Source of the DNA: Deltaproteobacteria bacterium
Lineage (GTDB): Bacteria; Desulfobacterota; DSM-4660; Desulfatiglandales; HGW-15
Assembly (NCBI GenBank): GCA_020060215.1
Contig: JAGVAP010000063.1
Span: 19,091 to 83,090 of the forward strand
Length of the DNA stretch: 64,000 bases
Direction: 5' to 3'
Made by a program: the position numbers and the translations under genes. Shown here piece after piece: positions 53,003 to 62,316 of this stretch; the stretch's first letter is position 1, and the number at the start of each line of letters is the position of its first letter. The notes under the pieces were generated by a model. That model did not search any database and was not told the origin of the DNA. It was given only the letters and a program-made list of their open reading frames with translations.

Positions 53003-53803
53003 ATGTCATTATTGAACGTTAATAACATAGAGGTGAGATACAGCGATTTTATTTTGGTCATAAAAGGCCTCTCACTGGAAGTCAGGGATGGTGACATCGT
53101 GTCTGTCTTGGGTAATAATGGTGCAGGTAAGACCACGATGCTAAAGGCAATTTCAGGACTCGTCAAATCAGAAGATGGTGTGGTCTCAGATGGTTCAATC
53201 GAATTTCTTGAAAAGCGGATTGATAGATTGCCTCCGGAAGAGATTGTAAAAAGAGGAATTTTCCAGGTAATGGAAGGAAGACGCGTCTTTGAGGATTTTA
53301 CTGTCGAAGAAAATCTTAGAATTGCATCTATAACGCTCCCCCTCCAAACCCAATTCAGGACAAGGTCGGATATGGTCTTCGAATATTTTCCCAGGCTTCA
53401 GGCAAAAAGAGGGGCTTTGGGAGGGTATTTGAGCGGCGGTGAACAACAGATGCTTTGCATAGGCAGAGCCTTAATGAGTGGGGCGATTCTTATGCTCCTT
53501 GACGAGCCATCTATGGGGCTTAGCCCGCTGCTCGTCAAAGAGATATTCACCATTATAAAGAAGCTGAATAGAGAGGAGAACATCTCGATGATTGTCGTGG
53601 AGCAAAACGCTAAGTTGGCGTTGGGAATATGCAATTACGGATACGTTATGGAAAATGGGCGGATCGTGCTCGCAGATACCGCAGAAGCCTTAAATGGTAA
53701 CCCTGATGTAAAAGAATTTTATCTTGGGTTGACTACCGGCGGAAAAAGAAAAAACTTTAGAGAAACAAAGCATTACAAAAGAAGGAAAAGATGGTTGGGC
53801 TGA
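53003..53803 (+). CDS. LivF-type ABC ATPase with KRRKRWL tail, system 1
   Basis: 266 residues. Walker A GNNGAGKTT, signature LSGGEQQMLCIGRAL, Walker B LMLLDEPSMGLSP and H-region MIVVEQNAKLAL. After the normal LivF end it carries a basic tail ending KHYKRRKRWLG, which the second LivF (54710) shares. The ribosome site is weak, so the start could differ slightly. It energises the LivHM permease. Confidence 0.92.
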   Translation: MSLLNVNNIEVRYSDFILVIKGLSLEVRDGDIVSVLGNNGAGKTTMLKAISGLVKSEDGVVSDGSIEFLEKRIDRLPPEEIVKRGIFQVMEGRRVFEDFTVEENLRIASITLPLQTQFRTRSDMVFEYFPRLQAKRGALGGYLSGGEQQMLCIGRALMSGAILMLLDEPSMGLSPLLVKEIFTIIKKLNREENISMIVVEQNAKLALGICNYGYVMENGRIVLADTAEALNGNPDVKEFYLGLTTGGKRKNFRETKHYKRRKRWLG

Positions 53804-53837
53804 CAGACCTTGTGGTGTTATTAGTTGAGAGAAGATA

Positions 53838-54620
53838 ATGAACAGGGCTGCTAATAGACAAGAAATACTGAGAGTTGAAAGCATCAGTCTTTCTTTTGGT
53901 AAAGTGAGTGCGCTGCATAATATTTCATTTGCTGTCAAACGTGGTGAAATATTATCAATAATTGGCCCCAATGGGGCGGGTAAAACATCAATGCTGAACT
54001 GTATAAACAGGTTTTACGTCCCACAGGAAGGTACGATTTGGTATCAAGAACATGACCTCGCTCGTTACCGACGTCACAATATCAGCAAGCTTGGAATAGC
54101 CCGTACTTTTCAGGGTCTTAACTTGTTCGAAGGCATGAGCGTTTTGGACAATATTAAGCTGGGAAGGCATTGCTTTATAAAAACCAGCTTTCTTTCAAAT
54201 GGTTTTTATTATGGTAAAACTCGTCAGGTAGAATTGGCACTTAGGAGAGAAATCGAAGAAACTATTGTAGATCTTCTTGAGATAGAAGCCTTTCGAAAAA
54301 AGATAGTGGGCACCCTTCCCTACGGATTACAGAAAAGAGTGGAATTGGGAAGAGCGCTTGCAATGAAACCGGAGTTGTTATTGCTCGACGAGCCGATGGC
54401 AGGCATGAATCTGGAGGAAAGAGAGGATATGGCCAGGTTTATTTTGGATATCAGAGAGTTGTGGGGAATAACGGTTGTAATGGTCGAGCACGATATGGGA
54501 GTTGTTATGGACATATCTGATCGAGTATGCGTCCTGGACTATGGGAGAAAGATAGCGGAAGGGCAACCCGGTGATATAATGAACAATCCAATTGTTGTAA
54601 AGGCATATTTGGGAGAATAA
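53838..54620 (+). CDS. LivG-type ABC ATPase, system 1
   Basis: 260 residues. Walker A GPNGAGKTS, IARTFQGLNLFEGMSVLDN, a signature variant LPYGLQKRVELGRAL (the usual Gln after YG is Leu) and Walker B LLLLDEPMAGMNLEE. It forms the ATPase pair with LivF. GAGAGAAGATA precedes the ATG. Confidence 0.92.
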   Translation: MNRAANRQEILRVESISLSFGKVSALHNISFAVKRGEILSIIGPNGAGKTSMLNCINRFYVPQEGTIWYQEHDLARYRRHNISKLGIARTFQGLNLFEGMSVLDNIKLGRHCFIKTSFLSNGFYYGKTRQVELALRREIEETIVDLLEIEAFRKKIVGTLPYGLQKRVELGRALAMKPELLLLDEPMAGMNLEEREDMARFILDIRELWGITVVMVEHDMGVVMDISDRVCVLDYGRKIAEGQPGDIMNNPIVVKAYLGE

Positions 54621-54709
54621 ATTACACTACTAATAATTGGATTGAATCGTTGTACCAATGTTGATGCCTCCGCAATAAGCAACCTATCAGTAATAGATCG
54701 AAGATAGTC

Positions 54710-55501
54710 ATGCTCAAAGTCAATAATATCGAAGTTGTGTTTGACAGATTTTACCTTGTTCTCAAGGGTATTTCATTGGAAGTGCCGGAAAAAGGTAAGG
54801 TGGCTTTCTTAGGGTCAAATGGCGCTGGGAAGTCGACGGTCTTGAAGGCGATTGCCGGCCTCCTGAAATCGGAAAGGGGGTTAGTTACAGACGGAATGAT
54901 AGATTTCCTGGGCATCGACGTAACCAACGAGGAGCCGCGTAAAACCGTCGATCTCGGTATTTCAACGGTTCCTGAAGGGGGTGGTGTCTTTGAGCAGTTG
55001 AGCGTAGAAGAAAACCTGATGATCGGCATGAGGCGTGGACGGCGAAGAGATATAAGGGCGAACATGGCAATAGCTTTTCAGTACTTTCCGGCACTCATCC
55101 CCCATGCTAAGAAGTTGGCAGGCCTGCTTAGTGGTGGTGAACAGCAGATGGTCGCGATCGGCCGTTCACTCATGTCAATTCCGAGGCTTATGTTGCTGGA
55201 TGAACCCTCACTCGGGTTGGCACCCCTCTTGGTCAAATCAATTTTCAATATAATCGATAAAATCAACAGAGAAAGAGGAGTTGCGATTCTCCTCGTGGAG
55301 CAGAACGCAAATGTCGCCCTGAACATGTGCCAATATGGATACATCATGGAGAATGGCAAAATTGTCATGGACGGCAAGTGCTCGCAACTGATGGAAAATG
55401 AAGATGTTCGGGACTTTTATCTGGGCATGAAAGAGCGAGATGAAAAAACCAGGTTTCATAACATAAAGCATTACAAAAGACGTAAACGATGGCTTTCATG
55501 A
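54710..55501 (+). CDS. LivF-type ABC ATPase with KRRKRWL tail, system 2
   Basis: 263 residues. Walker A GSNGAGKST, signature LSGGEQQMVAIGRSL, Walker B LMLLDEPSLGLAP. Its C-terminus KHYKRRKRWLS matches that of the first LivF beyond the conserved domain. It begins the second transporter set (F, G, ligase, H, M, K). Confidence 0.92.
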   Translation: MLKVNNIEVVFDRFYLVLKGISLEVPEKGKVAFLGSNGAGKSTVLKAIAGLLKSERGLVTDGMIDFLGIDVTNEEPRKTVDLGISTVPEGGGVFEQLSVEENLMIGMRRGRRRDIRANMAIAFQYFPALIPHAKKLAGLLSGGEQQMVAIGRSLMSIPRLMLLDEPSLGLAPLLVKSIFNIIDKINRERGVAILLVEQNANVALNMCQYGYIMENGKIVMDGKCSQLMENEDVRDFYLGMKERDEKTRFHNIKHYKRRKRWLS

Positions 55502-55634
55502 AAAATTGTGAAGAGCACTACACGTATTATTAGAAGTCTCATAATAATAGGTGCCAGCGCAATGCAAACAAGTCGATCATAGTATCCTGCGAGAAACCGC
55601 AACATTCCATGGCACCAATTATAGGAACATTAAT

Positions 55635-56387
55635 ATGTTAAAGATCTCAAACATTACCCTGGGCTTTGGGGGACAAAGGGCTCTTGATGGCGTGAGCTTT
55701 GAAGTGCCTAAAGGCTGCATCTATTCTATTATTGGTCCAAACGGCGCTGGCAAAACCAGTTTGCTTAACTGTATCAATGGCTTTTATCGCCCAAGTAAGG
55801 GTGAGATTTTGTTTGGAGGTAAGGATTTAGTCTCCATGCGTCCTCATGAGATCCCCAGCCTTGGGATAGGCCGGACCTTTCAAAAAATTGAGTTGTTCCG
55901 GAATCTCCGCGTCATTGATAATCTTTTACTTGGCAGTCACATGGAGTTTGATTACGGTGTCTGCGCCGGCGGGATTTTTTTCGGAAAAGCCATAAAACAG
56001 GAGCTCCTATTTAGAAGGCGTGCTGAAGAGGTTATCGATTTTTTAGAAATTGAAAACTGGAGGAATAGTGTCGCCGGCAAGGTGCCATTCGGCGTGCTTA
56101 AGAGAGTAGAACTGGGGAGAGCCCTCTGCATGAATCCTAAAATTATCCTTATGGATGAGCCAACCTGTGGGATGAACGCGGAAGAAACCGAGGATTTCGC
56201 CAGATTCATAATAGATATTTACGAGGAATTGGACGTAACAATTGTACTCGTGGAACATGACATGCAAGTGGTCATGGAAATCTCACACAGGATATGCGTA
56301 TTGAACTACGGGAGAAAAATTGCAGAGGATACTCCTGAAAACATCCGGATCAATTCCGAGGTGGTAGAGGCCTATTTGGGCCAATAA
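55635..56387 (+). CDS. LivG-type ABC ATPase, system 2
   Basis: 250 residues from ATG 55635. Walker A GPNGAGKTS, IGRTFQKIELFRNLRVIDN, signature variant VPFGVLKRVELGRAL and Walker B IILMDEPTCGMNAEE. It shares with the first LivG the loss of the usual Gln in the signature. An earlier in-frame start at 55551 would add 28 residues of unrelated sequence and is not preferred. Confidence 0.92.
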   Translation: MLKISNITLGFGGQRALDGVSFEVPKGCIYSIIGPNGAGKTSLLNCINGFYRPSKGEILFGGKDLVSMRPHEIPSLGIGRTFQKIELFRNLRVIDNLLLGSHMEFDYGVCAGGIFFGKAIKQELLFRRRAEEVIDFLEIENWRNSVAGKVPFGVLKRVELGRALCMNPKIILMDEPTCGMNAEETEDFARFIIDIYEELDVTIVLVEHDMQVVMEISHRICVLNYGRKIAEDTPENIRINSEVVEAYLGQ

Positions 56388-56446
56388 TCGAGGCTTGTTC
56401 CCTCCGGCGTGAACGATGTATACGGAGGAAGGTGTGGGTATTGATC

Positions 56447-58267
56447 ATGGATGTTGAATACAAAAGAAAAGATACAATCCCTTCCCTCTTTCTTTCACAG
56501 GTAAAAAAGCATGCTAAGAGAGTAGCATTAAGGGAAAAGAATTTCGGCATCTGGGATGAGATTTCATGGAGCGGCTATTACCAGAAGGTGAACCATCTCG
56601 CCCTTGGCTGTTTGTCTCTGGGTATGGAAAAAGGTGATCGAGTCGCCATACTCAGTGAAAATCGCCAGGAATGGCTTTACAGTGATCTTGCAGCGCAAAG
56701 CATTGGCGGCATCTCCGTTGGGATTTATCCAACAAACCCACCGTTCCAGGTCAAATATATCCTGGAGCATTCCGGAGCAAACTTATGTATCGTTGAAGAT
56801 CAGGAGCAGACGGACAAGGTGCTTGAAATAAAAAATGAGCTCCGAGATCTCAAAAAGATCATTGTAGTTGATCCAAAAGGACTGAGAAATTACAAGGATC
56901 CGATGTTGATGGTATTTGACGATCTATTGGAACTTGGAAAAGAGATGGACCAGAAAACACCGGGTTTGTTGATCGGTCATATTGCTGAGATACAAGAAAA
57001 CGATGTGGCCACTATGGTCTATACTTCTGGAACTACGGGACCTCCTAAGGGAGTGATGTGGACGCATAAGTCAATATTGGCCGTCATGGATGACATAGTC
57101 ACGATGCTCCCACTGACAGAAAGGGATGAGGTTGTATCGTATCTCCCCCTCTCCCATGGGGCGGAAAGGTACTTTTCCCTGTATGCTGCCATCATGGCCG
57201 GTTATACGGTTAGTTTCAGCGAAAGCATCACAACCATCCAGGAGGCCTTGGCGGAGATCTCCCCTACCTTTTTCTTCGCTGTGCCCCGGATTTGGGAGAA
57301 GATGTATTCCCAAATACATGCAAAGGTGAAGGATAGTGTTGCTCTTAAGAGATACTTCTTTGAACTAAGCGTAAAAATAGGACAAAGGCTAACCCAAAGA
57401 ATCATAAACCAAGAGGAGATCAGCCTTGGGTCAAAGATACTCTACGGTTTGGCTTACATCCTCTGCCTCAGGGCCATTAGAGATAAGTTGGGCCTTTTGA
57501 GGGCGCGCACCTGTTTAAGCGCTGCTGCTCCCATTTCTCCTGAGATACTGAAGTTCTTTCACTCTATTGGCATCGTTATACGCCAAGGATATGGCATGAC
57601 CGAAACAGGGGGTTTCAATTTCCTCCAAAGAAAGAGTGATTTCAAGCCAGGGTCGGTTGGGAAGGCACTCCCCGCAACAGAAAAGAGTAAAATAGCTGAT
57701 GATGGAGAACTCTTAGTGAAAGGGAAATGCCTATTCCTGAAATACTTTAAGGACCCTGATGCTACAGCCAAAATGCTGCAGGGCGGTTGGGCCCATACGG
57801 GAGATGTGGCCAAGGTCGACGAAGAAGGAGATCTGTTCATTGTTGACCGAAAGAAGGATCTCATAATTACGTCTGGAGGAAAAAATATCGCACCTTCTGA
57901 GATCGAAAATGACCTCAAGCGCAGTCTGTTTATAAGTGAAGCTGTAATTATTGGAGACAATAGAAAATTCCTGTCCGCACTTATTCAGATCAATTTCGAT
58001 AACGTATCAAAATGGGCCATGGAAAACCGCATATCTTTCACGAATTACAAAAGCCTGGCTGTAAACCCCGAGGTGTACAAGCTGATCCAAAACGAAGTAA
58101 AACAGGTAAACAGCAGATTCTCAAGGGTTGAGAACGTCCGAAAATTCAGGATATTTGATAAAGAGCTGGATGAAGATGATAATGAGGTAACGGCAACTCA
58201 AAAAGTCAAACGAGCAATAATAGAAAATAAGTTTAAATATCTCATAGATGACATCTATACGGAATAA
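56447..58267 (+). CDS. long AMP-forming acyl-CoA ligase, copy 2
   Basis: 606 residues from ATG 56447; GTG 56432 and TTG 56441 are alternative starts nearer to GGAGGAAGG. VALREKNFGIWDEISWSGY, P-loop MVYTSGTTGPPKGVM, LPLSHGAERYF, YGMTETGGFNFLQ, GWAHTGDVAKV and an intact hinge DRKKDLIITSGGKNIAPSEIE. Unlike copy 1 its hinge is canonical. It is located inside the second transporter set, between the ATPase and permease genes, which argues for coupling of uptake and CoA activation. Confidence 0.92.
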   Translation: MDVEYKRKDTIPSLFLSQVKKHAKRVALREKNFGIWDEISWSGYYQKVNHLALGCLSLGMEKGDRVAILSENRQEWLYSDLAAQSIGGISVGIYPTNPPFQVKYILEHSGANLCIVEDQEQTDKVLEIKNELRDLKKIIVVDPKGLRNYKDPMLMVFDDLLELGKEMDQKTPGLLIGHIAEIQENDVATMVYTSGTTGPPKGVMWTHKSILAVMDDIVTMLPLTERDEVVSYLPLSHGAERYFSLYAAIMAGYTVSFSESITTIQEALAEISPTFFFAVPRIWEKMYSQIHAKVKDSVALKRYFFELSVKIGQRLTQRIINQEEISLGSKILYGLAYILCLRAIRDKLGLLRARTCLSAAAPISPEILKFFHSIGIVIRQGYGMTETGGFNFLQRKSDFKPGSVGKALPATEKSKIADDGELLVKGKCLFLKYFKDPDATAKMLQGGWAHTGDVAKVDEEGDLFIVDRKKDLIITSGGKNIAPSEIENDLKRSLFISEAVIIGDNRKFLSALIQINFDNVSKWAMENRISFTNYKSLAVNPEVYKLIQNEVKQVNSRFSRVENVRKFRIFDKELDEDDNEVTATQKVKRAIIENKFKYLIDDIYTE

Positions 58268-58278
58268 GGAGAGTTCTT

Positions 58279-59172
58279 TTGAGTGACGAAATCACTTTTA
58301 TTCTCCAGATAGCGTTATCGGGCGTGGTTACCGGATCCCTTTATTCAATACTTGCGTTAGGCTTTGTGCTCATCTACAAGGCATCGGATGTGCTAAATTT
58401 TGCGACCGGCGAGATCATGATGCTTGGGGCCTATTTCTTTTATACGTTCAATGGATTGTTTAACCTGCCCTTCTGGCTTTCGTTTTTATTAGTTCTTATC
58501 ATCTCCGTTTTAGTTGCTCTATTTATCGAGCGGCTTTGTCTTAGACGACTAATCGGGGAGCCGGTGATTTCGATTATCATGGTGACCCTGGGCATTGGAG
58601 TATTTATTAAGAGCATCATTGAATTGGCATGGGGTCCGCTGACTCGGTCCTATCCAGCCTTTTTTTCGGGAGACCTCATAGAAATAGGCCGGATTGTATT
58701 GTCTCCCCTAAACCTTATCATCATCGTATTTGCCTGGATTACGATCATTATTCTGTTGCTTTTCTTTAAGTTCACGAGACTTGGGCTTGAGATGCGAGGT
58801 ACTGCCGACAGGCAGGGAATAGCACTCATGCTTGGCGTTAACGTCGATTGGATATTCGCATTATCGTGGGCTATTGCCGTTGGAGTTGCGTCGGCCGCAG
58901 GAATATTCTTTGCGTACTCCAATGTTTTGAACCCTCATCTGCACATGATCGGCATTGGTGTTTTGCCTGTTGTCATTCTAGGCGGCATCGACAGTATAGG
59001 GGGTGCTATCGTAGGCGGCATTATTGTGGGTGTCATTACAAACCTTGCGAGTGCTTATCTGGGCCAATATATGATCGGTATAGACGAAATGTTCCCTTAT
59101 GTGATTCTCCTTCTTGTCTTGATGTTTAGACCGTACGGCTTGTTCGGCAGTGAAGAGATTGAAAGGGTGTAA
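58279..59172 (+). CDS. branched-chain-type ABC permease LivH, system 2
   Basis: 297 residues with about eight helices. SGVVTGSLYSILALGFVLIYKASDVLNFATGE and RGTADRQGIALMLGVNVDWIFALSWAIAVGVAS are the LivH motifs. It starts at TTG 58279, with AAGGAG 9 bases upstream, 12 bases below the ligase stop. Confidence 0.92.
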   Translation: MSDEITFILQIALSGVVTGSLYSILALGFVLIYKASDVLNFATGEIMMLGAYFFYTFNGLFNLPFWLSFLLVLIISVLVALFIERLCLRRLIGEPVISIIMVTLGIGVFIKSIIELAWGPLTRSYPAFFSGDLIEIGRIVLSPLNLIIIVFAWITIIILLLFFKFTRLGLEMRGTADRQGIALMLGVNVDWIFALSWAIAVGVASAAGIFFAYSNVLNPHLHMIGIGVLPVVILGGIDSIGGAIVGGIIVGVITNLASAYLGQYMIGIDEMFPYVILLLVLMFRPYGLFGSEEIERV

Positions 59173-59203
59173 TTTCCAATAACAGTATTGACCGGGGCTT
59201 TAA

Positions 59204-60250
59204 ATGACAAGTGGTTATTTCTCTGCAAATTACAGGCAGGAGATCCAGTGGTTTCGTACAGTTTGGTTGAAATTGTGGATGGGGATCTTCATTTCTTTTC
59301 TTTTGGTAATTCCTTGGATTACTTCTTCTCACATCCTATTCGCGCTTAATCTGTGCGGTATTGGTATTATAGGGGCTTTAGGATTGAATATCCTTACAGG
59401 ATATACGGGTCAATTGTCCATAGCCCACGGGGCCTTTGTCGGGATAGGAGCATATACTGCAGGGATTCTGGCACTCAGATTAGGAATCCCTTTCTGGCTT
59501 GCTATTCCCGCTGGAGGCATTTTAGCCGCTATAAATGGCCTTCTACTGGGATTCCCATCTTTGAGACTTAGGGGCCTATATCTGATTATGTCTACAATGG
59601 CCTTCCAGATCATAATGAACCACGTTTTTGGAAATTGGAAATCCATGACGAATGGGCACCAAGGCTTGACGATTCCCCACCTTCACGTCCTGGGCTTTGA
59701 ATTCAAATCTGACGCATCGTTCTACTATTTGATCCTTTTTGTTGTGATTCTCGGAACAGTTTTTGCCGCAAATTTGATGCGAAGTCGAATAGGCCGTGCC
59801 TTTATGGCAATCAGGGACCGAGATTTGGCCGTCAGGGTCATGGGCATTGATATGACCAAATACAAACTTATTTCCTTTGCTCTCAGTTCGTTCTATGCAG
59901 GGATCTCAGGTGGAATATATGCATTTTACCTATGTCAAATCAATCCGGAACATTTTACCATCACAGTTTCAATCCAGTATATTGCGATGATTATTATTGG
60001 AGGTCTCGGGAGCATCACAGGAACCATTTATGGCGTATTGTTCGTAACACTCGTCCCTGACTTGATAATGAGACCCATCCTCGAGGCGTTAGGTGGGGCT
60101 CTTGGAATTTCTGGTGACATATATTATCAGGTCAAAAATGCCTTTTTTGGCTTAATCATCGTGATTTGTCTTATTGTTGAACCAAAGGGATTACACGGCT
60201 TATGGGAGAGGACAAAGGCATTTTTTAAAACATGGCCTTACACCTATTGA
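59204..60250 (+). CDS. branched-chain-type ABC permease LivM, system 2
   Basis: 348 residues, nine to ten helices. GALGLNILTGYTGQLSIAHGAFVGIGAYTAG and AIRDRDLAVRVMGIDMTKYKLISFALSSFYAGISG. Both copies share the N-terminal layout of a soluble segment before the first helix. It is followed by a 304-base gap before the binding protein gene. Confidence 0.92.
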   Translation: MTSGYFSANYRQEIQWFRTVWLKLWMGIFISFLLVIPWITSSHILFALNLCGIGIIGALGLNILTGYTGQLSIAHGAFVGIGAYTAGILALRLGIPFWLAIPAGGILAAINGLLLGFPSLRLRGLYLIMSTMAFQIIMNHVFGNWKSMTNGHQGLTIPHLHVLGFEFKSDASFYYLILFVVILGTVFAANLMRSRIGRAFMAIRDRDLAVRVMGIDMTKYKLISFALSSFYAGISGGIYAFYLCQINPEHFTITVSIQYIAMIIIGGLGSITGTIYGVLFVTLVPDLIMRPILEALGGALGISGDIYYQVKNAFFGLIIVICLIVEPKGLHGLWERTKAFFKTWPYTY

Positions 60251-60460
60251 CGAAAAAGCCACGTATACAAAATAATTACCCTTTTATCGGATCTCTAAAC
60301 CAGCAATTGTACATGGGGATTTGCACATAAATAGGCACGGAAGCCAATGAGGAACGGCTTAATAATGAACAAGGTTAAGAATTCTGCCGCCGAGGGCGCT
60401 CTAACGGGCGCTTTGGTCTCTTATTACATTCCAAACTTGCTTGGTGCTCCATTTACATGA

Positions 60461-60493
60461 TTACCCGCCCGTGCCGAGCGGGGCCGCGGGTAA
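60461..60493. promoter_or_regulatory. hairpin in livM-livK gap of system 2
   Basis: TTACCCGC (60461-60468) pairs with GCGGGTAA (60486-60493), a perfect 8-bp stem. The gap 60251-60554 also holds a 31-codon frame at 60365-60460 (weak) and repeats of GGGCGCT. The hairpin is not followed by T bases. It may separate expression of the binding protein from the permease. Confidence 0.45.
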
Positions 60494-60554
60494 CGGAGCG
60501 GATTCATGGGGAATTAAGGAAACAAGAACACATTTAACTTCAGGAGGCGAGAAA

Positions 60555-61766
60555 ATGAAAACTAACAGGACAAGTGCAAAAGCGCGGATGATAGTCACCC
60601 TTTTAGGGCTGATGGTGGTCTTAGCCTTCACAGCCCCTGTTTATGCGGAACGGGGCGTTTCCGACACCGAAGTTCGTCTCGGAAATAGTATGGATTTAAC
60701 GGGACCGATTGCCGATACTACGCGACCCATTGCCCAGGGCATAAGACTTTATTACGAATACATCAATGACCAGGGAGGAATTAATGGACGTAAGATAACG
60801 TTTTTCGATTTTGATGATCAATACAAGACCGACCAAACATTAGCCAATATTAAAAGGCTTGTAGAAGAGGAAAAGATCTTTGCTGTTACTGGCATTGCGA
60901 GCACTCATGCGGCCATCCCGCTTATTCCTCGGTTAGAGGAATATAACGTGCCGATGATTACGCTTACGTCTTCAACAGAAATCTGCATTCCACCAAAAAG
61001 GCTTGTGTTTGTTACCAGGGGCACCAGGGAGAATGAGGTTTTCATAGGGCTTGACTACGCGGTAAATGACCTCGGGCTAAAGAATCCCCGTGTTGCGCTT
61101 GCGCACCCTGATAATGAATATGGAAGGTCAGGTGCGCGGGCAGTTAAGGCTCGGCTAGAATTCTACGGGATAGAGCTGGTTGAAACAGTGATAATTCCTA
61201 AACCGGTTGTTGATCTTACTCCTCAGGTGCTTCGACTGAAAAAGGCAAAACCGGACGTGGTCTACATATTTGAGCTTGCCGAAGCGAGCGCAGTTTTAAT
61301 AAAGACCGCTGCTAAATATGGTCTTGAACCTCTTTTCATCGGCCCGATGGATTCGACACGTGAAGATCTTATTGATATAGCCGGTGATTCGAGCAAAAAC
61401 TACATTGGGACTGCCACGTATGTTTCCTGGTATGACGATGTCCCGGGACTACCGCCGGGGCTACGAGAAGTGGCAAAAAAGCATCCTGATTTCATCAAAA
61501 GCAGATATTTTGTGGGCGGGATTCATATCGGCATGGTGGCTGTGGAAGCCATGAAAAGAGTCGGCCCCAATTTGTTTGTAGACAGCTTTATAAATGCTTT
61601 GGAATCCATGAAGGATGTGAATTTCGGAGATGTTGCGGCACCTGTGAGTTATGGACCTGACAGTAGATGCGGCAGCGATTCCGCAAGGCTTTTCAAAGTG
61701 GACATCAGCAAAAAACGTCTTGTACCACTCACGGGATGGCGTAAGCCACTGTCAAAAAAACCATGA
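60555..61766 (+). CDS. branched-chain-type ABC substrate-binding protein, system 2
   Basis: 403 residues from ATG 60555 (CAGGAGGCGAGAAA upstream); a longer frame to 60441 runs through the hairpin and is rejected. Signal peptide (MIVTLLGLMVVLAFTAPVYA), then a Peripla_BP_6 fold: EVRLGNSMDLTGPIAD, YYEYINDQGGINGRKITFFDFDD, VTGIASTHAAIPLIP. It is clearly diverged from the system 1 binding protein, so the two transporters probably take different ligands. Confidence 0.92.
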   Translation: MKTNRTSAKARMIVTLLGLMVVLAFTAPVYAERGVSDTEVRLGNSMDLTGPIADTTRPIAQGIRLYYEYINDQGGINGRKITFFDFDDQYKTDQTLANIKRLVEEEKIFAVTGIASTHAAIPLIPRLEEYNVPMITLTSSTEICIPPKRLVFVTRGTRENEVFIGLDYAVNDLGLKNPRVALAHPDNEYGRSGARAVKARLEFYGIELVETVIIPKPVVDLTPQVLRLKKAKPDVVYIFELAEASAVLIKTAAKYGLEPLFIGPMDSTREDLIDIAGDSSKNYIGTATYVSWYDDVPGLPPGLREVAKKHPDFIKSRYFVGGIHIGMVAVEAMKRVGPNLFVDSFINALESMKDVNFGDVAAPVSYGPDSRCGSDSARLFKVDISKKRLVPLTGWRKPLSKKP

Positions 61767-61914
61767 TTTATTTATTTTAAGACCCCCTAAGGGGAAGTCC
61801 AGTATCGTCATAGATAAGGGGACAAAAAAGATGGAAATTTCTGAGGAAATATTGAAGAAGATCTATACTAAAAGCTTTGCCGGGCTTAACCGTCTCAGAA
61901 TTATTGGGACTGCC

Positions 61915-61941
61915 GTCATTCAGGCGAAGGCCGAAATCCAG
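61915..61941. repeat. short dispersed-type palindromic repeat
   Basis: GTCATTCAGGCGAAGGCC followed by GAAATCCAG is an imperfect copy of the GTCATTCCGGCGAAxGCCGGAATCCAG repeat widespread in proteobacterial genomes. It sits in the gap 61767-62316. That gap also holds a 51-codon frame (from 61831) that runs through the repeat and is not supported as a gene. Confidence 0.5.
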
Positions 61942-62223
61942 CTTGCTGGATGCCGCATAAAGCCCCATAGGTCAAGACTATTATGAGACGGTTAATATGT
62001 AAACTTTACATAATGCATCAATTTAGCTGAGCAGTATAGTCCTGTTGGTTCTTACCTGTGAAATTGCGCTTCAAAATGGCAAGATATATATTTCGTGGCT
62101 TGGGATTCCGGATTCCGATATTCAGATTTCGGCACCGCCTCTTGGGCGCCGGGGCGGTCAGTCTGATCGTGGGAGAAACGTTAACAAGTTTCATATGAGA
62201 TTTTGCGGGGGTAGGCTTGAGGA

Positions 62224-62250
62224 GGGCCTTTGCTGGTTTTCCAAAGGCCC
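62224..62250. terminator. hairpin upstream of the flavoprotein gene
   Basis: GGGCCTTT (62224-62231) pairs perfectly with AAAGGCCC (62243-62250). It may end transcription coming from the transporter genes. No run of T follows, so a factor-independent terminator is doubtful. Confidence 0.35.
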
Positions 62251-62316
62251 GTTACTTCTATTCGAAACAAGCAGGCCTCCTATTTTATTTTGTGCACATG
62301 AGTGGATACAGAGATA

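Noticed and set aside
60365..60460. 31-codon frame (MNKVKNSAAEGALTG...) in the livM-livK gap
   Set aside because: Too short and weakly initiated to support as a gene; composition is compatible with a small hydrophobic peptide, so it is only noted.
61831..61986. 51-codon frame after the second binding-protein gene
   Set aside because: Its second half is a dispersed repeat (61915-61941), so it is probably not a conserved protein.
62045..62316. 90-codon frame before the flavoprotein gene
   Set aside because: No family pattern and it spans a perfect hairpin; may be debris of an insertion element.
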